64,000 nt of DNA from Sulfitobacter alexandrii (GTDB lineage: Bacteria > Pseudomonadota > Alphaproteobacteria > Rhodobacterales > Rhodobacteraceae): positions 124,001 through 188,000 of the forward strand of contig NZ_CP018080.1 in the NCBI RefSeq assembly GCF_001886735.1, given 5' to 3'. The notes beneath the pieces are model-generated. The model was not told the DNA's origin, did no database searches, and was given only the letters and a program-made list of their open reading frames with translations. Position numbers and translations under genes: made by a program. This document shows, in pieces, positions 58,928 to 64,000 of this stretch (positions are counted from its first letter, which is position 1; every line of letters begins with the position of its first letter).

Positions 58928-59519
58928 TCGCGACGCGCTGACCTTCTTCTTCGACTTCGCGTCACCTTACGCCTATTTCGCCTTCGACCGGGTCATCGCC
59001 CTGGCCGAAGAACACGCCGTGCCCCTTCACCTGCGCCCCGCGCTTGTCTGGGCCATCCTCAAGGAGCAGGGCATCCCCCCTCCCCTCGACAGCCCGGCGC
59101 GCGATGCCTATTTCCGCGCCGACATGCCGCGCTCCGCCGCTTTTCATGGAGTCGCGTACAATCATCCGCCCGACATGCCGATTTCGGCCCACCTGGCGGC
59201 GCAGCTCTGGCTGGGGCACCCGGAGGCGGTGCGGATCGACCTCGCGCGCAGGATCTTCCGCGCCCGCTTTGTCGACGGCAGGGACATCCGCGATCGCAAC
59301 ACTCTTGTGGCTCTATCCGGCGCATTAGGCACGTCGCAGGCGGATGCGCTGTCGTTCATGGATGCTGACACCAACCGGGCCGATCTGGCCCGCGGTGTTG
59401 CCGATGCCGTCGCTGCCGGGGCTCCCGGCATCCCGTTCCTCATCTGGCGGGGCGAAGGTTTCTTCGGCGCCGACCGCCTGCCCCAGCTGCGGTGGCGGCT
59501 GGAGCATACGTTGACTTGA
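58908..59519 (+). CDS. 2-hydroxychromene-2-carboxylate isomerase-like protein (DsbA/GST-kappa fold)
   Basis: A 203-aa thioredoxin-fold protein. FFFDFASPYAYFAFDRV at the N terminus has the Ser-Pro-Tyr active site of HCCA isomerases in place of the Cys pair of DsbA; GAPGIPFLIWRGEGFFGADRL near 172 gives the cis-Pro region. HCCA isomerases use glutathione in aromatic-ring degradation, but many homologues occur in other CoA-catabolic operons with unknown roles. It overlaps the carboxyltransferase gene by 20 nt and uses the GAGG inside it. Confidence 0.82.
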   Translation: MASSGSDRDALTFFFDFASPYAYFAFDRVIALAEEHAVPLHLRPALVWAILKEQGIPPPLDSPARDAYFRADMPRSAAFHGVAYNHPPDMPISAHLAAQLWLGHPEAVRIDLARRIFRARFVDGRDIRDRNTLVALSGALGTSQADALSFMDADTNRADLARGVADAVAAGAPGIPFLIWRGEGFFGADRLPQLRWRLEHTLT

Positions 59520-59534
59520 CCGCCGGTTCCGCTA

Positions 59535-59551
59535 TCGGTTTCCTGAACCGA
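59535..59551 (+). promoter_or_regulatory. Inverted repeat TCGGTT-N5-AACCGA before the TetR gene
   Basis: Perfect 6-nt arms with a 5-nt spacer, 17 nt upstream of the TetR start at 59569 and 15 nt after the previous stop codon. A TTGACT at 59511-59516 could be a -35. The arms differ from the 21-bp palindromes, so this would be a separate, perhaps autoregulatory, site. Confidence 0.45.
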
Positions 59552-59568
59552 ACAACGACGGAAACCGC

Positions 59569-60237
59569 ATGACCACCAAGCGCCGCGCCAGCCGACTGTC
59601 GCCAGAGGAACGCACCTCGGGAATCCTGGAAGCGGCGCGGGCGGTCTTTGCCGAACGCGGCTTTTCCGACACCGTGATGAGCGAGATCGCGGAACGCGCC
59701 GGCGTGGTCGAAGGCAGCATCTATCGCTATTTCCGCAACAAGCGCGAATTGCTTTTCCGCATGGCGGAGGAATGGTTCGAAGAAATGATCGCCGGAGACG
59801 AAACGACCCTGCGGGCGGTTTCGGGCAGCCGCAATCAGCTCCGGTTCATCGTGCACCGCCATCTTCAGTCGATCCACGACCACCCCGACCTCAGCCGTCT
59901 GGTGTTCCAGCACCTGCGCCCTGAACCCGACTACCGGGACACCCGGCTGTTCGCGCTGAACCGCGAATACGCCGCGAGGGTGGTCGATGTGGTCAGCCGC
60001 GGAATCGCCAGCGGCGAGATCAGGCAGGGCGTCTCGCCCTCACTGGTGCGCGACATCATCTTCGGCAGCATCGAACACCGGACATGGGCCTTCCTGCGCG
60101 ACGAGGGCGACTTCGACGTGGACCGGCTGGCGGACGAGGTGGTCTCTCTGGTCTGGGAGGGGCTCGCGGCCGCACCGGGAGAGCAGGACATGCGCGAGAT
60201 CCTTGGGCGGATCGAAGGTCACCTCTTGCGGGAGTGA
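59569..60237 (+). CDS. TetR-family transcriptional regulator (paralogue of 31059-31721)
   Basis: A 222-aa predicted repressor. The HTH (GFSDTVMSEIAERAGVVEGS, then IYRYF) spans about 33-57. Along the ligand domain it shares the RHLQ and YRDT segments, the GIASGEIR segment and the LVRD segment with the regulator at 31059. It lies 49 nt after the AtuA/carboxylase operon, so it may be its last gene or have its own promoter. It converges on cls with a 40-nt gap holding a weak GC hairpin (60246-60273). Confidence 0.9.
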   Translation: MTTKRRASRLSPEERTSGILEAARAVFAERGFSDTVMSEIAERAGVVEGSIYRYFRNKRELLFRMAEEWFEEMIAGDETTLRAVSGSRNQLRFIVHRHLQSIHDHPDLSRLVFQHLRPEPDYRDTRLFALNREYAARVVDVVSRGIASGEIRQGVSPSLVRDIIFGSIEHRTWAFLRDEGDFDVDRLADEVVSLVWEGLAAAPGEQDMREILGRIEGHLLRE

Positions 60238-60277
60238 GCCGGCTTGCGGGGTCGTCGCATCATGCGCCCCCGCGCCG

Positions 60278-61711
60278 TCAAAGCACGGGACCGATCGTGG
60301 CAATGACATTGTTCCAGATGCGCCGGTGCCGCGGCCATGCCGAAACCTGATCCAGGGTCACCGGATCCGATCCGGCGACATAGTGCTGCTGGCGCTCCCG
60401 GACGGCACGCGTCACATCCTCGTCCTGCAGCAGGATATTGTTCTCGTAATTCAGATCGAAGCTGCGCAGATCAAGGTTCGACGATCCGACGAGGGCCACC
60501 TTGCCATCCACCGTCAGCGTCTTGGCATGCAGAAGACCGCCCTTGAATTCATGTATCTCGCATCCTGCCGACAGAAGCCTGCGATAATAGCTCCGACTGG
60601 CGGCCGCGACGAACCAGCTGTCGTTGACCTTGGGAAAGATCAGCGTCACGGCAACGCCGCGATGCGCGGCGGAACACAGGGCTTCCAGAACCGTCGCGTC
60701 CGGGACGAAATAAGGGGTCGAAAGCATCAGGTCTTTCCGGGCACATCCGATGAGAGCGGAGAAGAGCTGCGGAGTGGCGCCGCGTCTTTCGGTCGGCCCG
60801 TCCCCCATCACCTGTGCCGCAAAGCCGCCTTCGATCGGGTATGAGGCCAAGGTGAACCGGTCGAGGTTGTCCCCGGTCGCCTGCATCCAGTCGCTCAGGA
60901 ACAACAGTTCGTTCTGTGCGACAATCGCCCCTTCGAACCGCAGCATGATATCGACCCAAGGTGCGTATCTGGCTTTGACAAGGAACTCGGGATCGGCGGA
61001 GTTCCGGCTGCCGCAATAGGTGATCCTGCCGTCGATGACCGTGATCTTGCGATGATTGCGCAGATCGATGCGACTGGTCAGCATCGTGCGAAGCGGCTTG
61101 TCCATCGGCAACGCCACGGCCAGCCGGACACCCGCATCTTCCATCTCCTGCCAAAGCGGTGACTTGATCAGGCCCCGCGATCCGAGGCCATCCGCCATCG
61201 CCCGGCATGTCACGCCGCGCCGTGCCGCCCGCATGAGAGCCTGCGCCACATCCGTGCCGGTCCGGTCGTCCAGCCAAATGTAGTAGAGCACGTGGACATG
61301 GCTTTGGGCCGCGTCGATATCCGCGATCAGCTGCGCGTTCGTGGCCGCCGCATCGGTCATCAAATCCGCGCGGCTTCCGGCGACCGGATGAAACCCGTTG
61401 ATCGACCCCGCATAGCGAAAGGCGGTCAGGTAGAGCGGATCGATCAGTCTTTCGGTCTCCTCCGGCGCTCCCATCAGATGCGACGCCTTGCTGCGGATCT
61501 GGTCGAAAACCTCCTTGTGACGTCTGTTCGCGCGGTTCCCGAGGTCGATCTCGCCGAACAGGAAATAGATAAAGCTGCCGACATAGGGCAGCACGGCCAG
61601 GATGATGAACCACGCCAGCCGCGCCTGCGGCGACAGATCATCGCGCAGCAGAATGCGCAGCGTGAACCCGATGACGATCAGCACATGAAGTGCGAGCAAC
61701 AGCGTCGCCAT
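60278..61711 (-). CDS. cls: Cardiolipin synthase (phospholipase D family)
   Basis: Membrane enzyme making cardiolipin from phosphatidylglycerol, 477 aa. Two N-terminal helices (about 3-22 and 35-52, LAWFIILAVLPYVGSFIYFL) are followed by two HKD motifs: HRKITVIDGRITYCGSRNSAD near 235 and HAKTLTVDGKVALVGSSNLD near 413. Length and order match bacterial ClsA-type enzymes. The start at 61711 is followed upstream by a short palindrome (61792-61806). It is unrelated to the catabolic operons. Confidence 0.93.
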   Translation of the reverse strand: MATLLLALHVLIVIGFTLRILLRDDLSPQARLAWFIILAVLPYVGSFIYFLFGEIDLGNRANRRHKEVFDQIRSKASHLMGAPEETERLIDPLYLTAFRYAGSINGFHPVAGSRADLMTDAAATNAQLIADIDAAQSHVHVLYYIWLDDRTGTDVAQALMRAARRGVTCRAMADGLGSRGLIKSPLWQEMEDAGVRLAVALPMDKPLRTMLTSRIDLRNHRKITVIDGRITYCGSRNSADPEFLVKARYAPWVDIMLRFEGAIVAQNELLFLSDWMQATGDNLDRFTLASYPIEGGFAAQVMGDGPTERRGATPQLFSALIGCARKDLMLSTPYFVPDATVLEALCSAAHRGVAVTLIFPKVNDSWFVAAASRSYYRRLLSAGCEIHEFKGGLLHAKTLTVDGKVALVGSSNLDLRSFDLNYENNILLQDEDVTRAVRERQQHYVAGSDPVTLDQVSAWPRHRRIWNNVIATIGPVL

Positions 61712-61791
61712 CAGTGCGCCTTGGTCGATGAAATGGCGGCAACAAGGGGCATAGGCGTCAGACGATCCGAAGTTGGGAGCAATATCAATGT

Positions 61792-61806
61792 ATTATCGGT
61801 GATAAT
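61792..61806. promoter_or_regulatory. Inverted repeat ATTATC-N3-GATAAT upstream of cls
   Basis: Perfect 6-nt arms around a 3-nt spacer in the AT-rich part of the 171-nt gap between cls and the next gene. It could be a regulator site or part of a promoter; nothing more can be said. Confidence 0.35.
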
Positions 61807-61882
61807 CCCGCCTCGCCAGCCTTTTCGAGGCGCCAGCGGCCGTCATAAGTTCGGAACACGAAGGCGAGCGACACGCGAAAGG

Positions 61883-62545
61883 TCATTCGGTGTCGAAGTC
61901 CAGCACGATCGGCAAGTGGTCCGAGGCCCGCGCCGCGAGGGCCGAACGGTGCACGCGCGCCGCGCCCGTGCGCAACGGCCCGAAGATCAGGAAGCGGTCA
62001 AGCGCCGCCACCGGCCGCGCGCTGTGAAAGCTCTTGCCCGGAATGATCGCGCGCGCCCCGGCGGGGACATCGCCATTGCGCCATTCATTGAAATCGCCGG
62101 CAACGATGAGCGGCGTCCGCGCTGCCGCACCATGCGCCCCAAGCACCGCCATCTGGCGCCGCCGGACAGACCCCGTCAGCGCGAGGTGAACGCCGATCAC
62201 CCCAAGCCCGGGCCGGTCGAACTGGGCGCGCACCGCCCCGCGCGGCTCAAGCGCCGGCAGCTCCACCCGACCGGTGTCGGCCAGCGACAGCGCGTCCCGG
62301 TAAAGGATGACGTTGCCGTGCCAGCCGTGGCTGTCCGGTCGCAGGGCCACGTCCGCGATACGGTAGCCCGCCCGGGCCAGGTTGCCCTTGGCCAGCACAC
62401 CGGCCCGCCGCCCGACCCGCTTGTCGGCTTCCTGCAAGACCACGATGTCGGCATCGATCTCGGCCAGCACCGCGAGGATTCGCGCGGGGTCGCGGCGCCA
62501 GTCCAGCCCGACTGCCTTGCGGATATTGTAGCTGGCGAGCCTCAT
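61883..62545 (-). CDS. Endonuclease/exonuclease/phosphatase family protein
   Basis: A 220-aa metal-dependent phosphoesterase. The family pattern is complete: ASYNIRKAVG at the N terminus, VVLQEADKRVG near 40, HGNVILYR, GVHLALTG near 105, GDFNEW near 142 and the final catalytic ARASDHLPIVLD near 205. The ATG at 62545 starts directly at the fold but has no ribosome-binding site. Substrates in this family range from DNA to phospholipids; the adjacent cls could hint at lipid metabolism but the spacing (171 nt) is loose. Confidence 0.85.
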   Translation of the reverse strand: MRLASYNIRKAVGLDWRRDPARILAVLAEIDADIVVLQEADKRVGRRAGVLAKGNLARAGYRIADVALRPDSHGWHGNVILYRDALSLADTGRVELPALEPRGAVRAQFDRPGLGVIGVHLALTGSVRRRQMAVLGAHGAAARTPLIVAGDFNEWRNGDVPAGARAIIPGKSFHSARPVAALDRFLIFGPLRTGAARVHRSALAARASDHLPIVLDFDTE

Positions 62546-62738
62546 TGATCGCGCGCTGCGTTGCAACAAGGTGGCGCCGGGGCCGCTGCGGCGGCGAAGT
62601 CACGAAAGGCGGTCTGGCACACGGGCATCTGCTCATCTCTTGCCGAAGGGTTGAGCGGAGGATGATAGTGCAGCCGGGCCGCGCGGGAAATGCGCTTTCG
62701 CCCGCCCTACGGCGACGGTCCCCGACCGCTGCGCCTTT

Positions 62739-63353
62739 TCAGCCAGAGCCGGCTTGCGCCGGTTGCCCCGTGATACCCGCATCGTCCAGCTGTTCCCGCT
62801 CTGGCAGATCTGCAAGCGATGTCATGTCGAAGGCCACCAGGAACTGCTCGGTCGTCACGAACGTATAAGGCGCGCCGCGCTGCGGAGACCGGGGCCCTGT
62901 CCCGATCAGGTCCCGCCCATGCAGCCGCCCGATCAGGTCGCGACTGATCTCCTTCCCGAAGATGTCCTTCAGCCCGTCGCGCGTGATCGGCTGGTGATAG
63001 GCGATGGCCGCCAGAACCGCGACGTCGAATTCACTCAGATCGAGCAGCTGGCCCCCGACGTCAGCCGCTGCGCGGACCGCAGGGGCGTAGGCGGGGCGCG
63101 TCCGGAACATCCAGCCGCCCGCCACCTGCGCAACCTCGAAGGCCCTTCCCTCCAGACTGGCGGCGAGGTCCTCGACCAGCAGCTCAACCGGGGCCCCTTG
63201 CCCTACCACGCGGGCCAGGTCCTCGCGCGACACCGGCGAGGCAGAGGCAAAGAGCACCGCCTCGATCCGCTGCATCCACTCGCGCCAGCGCACCTCCGGC
63301 GGCAGGTCGGCCAACTCCCGGTCGAGGTCCGGTTCCCGGCGTGCCCTTGCCAT
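62739..63353 (-). CDS. scpB: Segregation and condensation protein ScpB
   Basis: Predicted subunit of the SMC-ScpAB chromosome-compaction complex, 204 aa. Two winged-helix domains are suggested: WMQRIEAVLFASASPVSRED near 27 and LSEFDVAVLAAIAYHQPITR near 105, followed by the ScpB-typical LIGRLHGRDLIGTGPRS. It lies 2 nt after a DUF1403-like gene, not after scpA as in most genomes. The 193-nt gap downstream to the phosphoesterase gene shows no convincing feature. Confidence 0.9.
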   Translation of the reverse strand: MARARREPDLDRELADLPPEVRWREWMQRIEAVLFASASPVSREDLARVVGQGAPVELLVEDLAASLEGRAFEVAQVAGGWMFRTRPAYAPAVRAAADVGGQLLDLSEFDVAVLAAIAYHQPITRDGLKDIFGKEISRDLIGRLHGRDLIGTGPRSPQRGAPYTFVTTEQFLVAFDMTSLADLPEREQLDDAGITGQPAQAGSG

Positions 63354-63355
63354 CC

Positions 63356-64000
63356 CTACACCCCGTAGAGCCGGAAGGTATCGCGTCCCGTCAGTTCGCG
63401 CACGGCGCCGAGGGTCACCAGCCGGTCGCAGAGCCGCCGCGCGGCGCGGTCCGGCAGGGGCAGGGCCATGGGTGCCACGGCATCGCGGGTCAGGAACATC
63501 TCCACCGCATCACCCGCCTTCTTGGCCCGCAGTTTCGGTGCCACCGCTTTCAAATGCGCCACCCGCCGCGCAAGGTCGGCGGCCTGCCGACCGGCCTCGA
63601 TTGCAGAAGAAATGAGGGCGTGGTGACAGGCCATTGCAAGGTCGTCCCCGCGTTTGCGAAGGTCGGGGCGTTTCAGGCCGATGGCCAGAAGCGGCACCAA
63701 CCGGTCCCATCCGAGCGCAAGGGCAAGAGCCGCATCCGCGAGGATCAATGCCGCCACATCGGCACGCGGCGCTTCGGTCAGCACCGTCTCCAGTACCGTC
63801 GCGGCGCGTCCCACGGGGCTTCCCCGCACATCGAGCAGGCCCGCAATCCGTTCGGCCTCAATCGAGCCTGATGCGCGGTGCAGGGCCTTTGGGGTCAATG
63901 GCCCACCAACGGCACCTCGCCATTTCTGATGGATCTCCCCCGCCGGGCCGGGCAGATCGCCGGGCCGGGCCAGATGGACCGCATCGCGCAAGTCCCCTGC
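63356..64000 (-). CDS. DUF1403-like protein, truncated by the window edge
   Basis: The frame is open to the window edge, so the true start is outside; 214 residues are visible. The protein is Ala/Leu-rich and helical, with KWRGAVGGPLTPKALHRASG, AALILADAALALALGWDRLVPLL and a C-terminal DRLVTLGAVRELTGRDTFRL segment that recalls DUF1403. It does not look like ScpA. It is 2 nt upstream of scpB, so the two are co-transcribed. Function is unknown; pairing with ScpB suggests a role in SMC-complex or replicon maintenance, which is inference. Confidence 0.65.
   Translation of the reverse strand, partial: AGDLRDAVHLARPGDLPGPAGEIHQKWRGAVGGPLTPKALHRASGSIEAERIAGLLDVRGSPVGRAATVLETVLTEAPRADVAALILADAALALALGWDRLVPLLAIGLKRPDLRKRGDDLAMACHHALISSAIEAGRQAADLARRVAHLKAVAPKLRAKKAGDAVEMFLTRDAVAPMALPLPDRAARRLCDRLVTLGAVRELTGRDTFRLYGV

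Noticed and set aside
62546..62738. Possible small genes between the phosphoesterase gene and scpB
   Set aside because: Only short frames without ribosome-binding sites, motifs or plausible composition are present.

Overview
The window looks like a high-GC alphaproteobacterium of the Rhodobacterales (roseobacter group). The evidence is three sets of TRAP transporter genes, a Zur-ZnuABC locus, very dense operons with ATGA/GTGA start-stop overlaps, and a ScpB gene next to a DUF1403-like gene. No rRNA, tRNA, IS element, phage gene or CRISPR array was found. Almost everything here is uptake plus catabolism, so this is an accessory or catabolic stretch; nothing seen tells whether it is chromosome or plasmid.

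Layout. 1-1.5 kb: the end of a TRAP permease gene converging on a Tat-exported TRAP binding protein. 1.8-9.8 kb (minus): a sugar operon of LacI regulator, xylose isomerase, TIM-barrel isomerase/epimerase, Gfo/Idh dehydrogenase and a ribose/xylose-type (CUT2) ABC transporter. 10.1-13.3 kb: zinc uptake, znuA divergent from zur-znuC-znuB, with two Zur-box-like palindromes between them. 13.3-21.9 kb: an XRE-cupin regulator divergent from an operon with a DauA-like D-amino-acid dehydrogenase, a TRAP transporter, an MlrC-type metallopeptidase, a D-aminoacylase-type amidohydrolase and a COG0523 GTPase. This reads as scavenging of (N-acyl-)D-amino acids. 21.9-30.0 kb (minus): a Nudix hydrolase and a Liv-type ABC operon with an embedded acyl-CoA synthetase and a nitronate monooxygenase. 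30.2-33.3 kb (plus): enoyl-CoA hydratase, TetR regulator and acyl-CoA ligase.

33.3-48.4 kb (minus) is the most unusual part, an apparently single 13-gene operon. It has a TRAP transporter, a phosphotransferase plus a DUF6285-like partner, an acyl-CoA ligase, an ACAD10/11-type acyl-CoA dehydrogenase, an AttH/CrtC-like protein, and a CUT2 ABC transporter. One of the two ABC permeases is fused to a strictosidine-synthase/SMP-30-like beta-propeller, and a second propeller gene follows it. The kinase, partner, ligase and dehydrogenase match the parts of the levulinate/4-hydroxy-acid (Lva) pathway. Because propellers of this superfamily include lactonases, I propose a gamma-lactone or 4-hydroxy-acid utilisation system. 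48.6-60.2 kb: a second CoA-ester module with TetR, crotonases, MaoC hydratase, SDR, isovaleryl-type dehydrogenase, AtuA, a three-gene biotin-dependent acyl-CoA carboxylase and an HCCA-isomerase-like protein. It resembles acyclic terpene (Atu) or branched-chain catabolism. A 21-bp palindrome, TTAwTGAr-N5-yTCATTAr, lies in the divergent promoter regions near 30.2, 48.5 and 52.6 kb and would tie the 22-59 kb catabolic genes into one regulon.

60.3-64 kb: housekeeping-like genes: cardiolipin synthase, an endonuclease/exonuclease/phosphatase-family protein, ScpB and a truncated DUF1403-like gene. No gene-free stretch exceeds about 300 bases; the longest gaps (1540-1813, 9826-10110, 29999-30246) hold the hairpins and regulatory palindromes listed.
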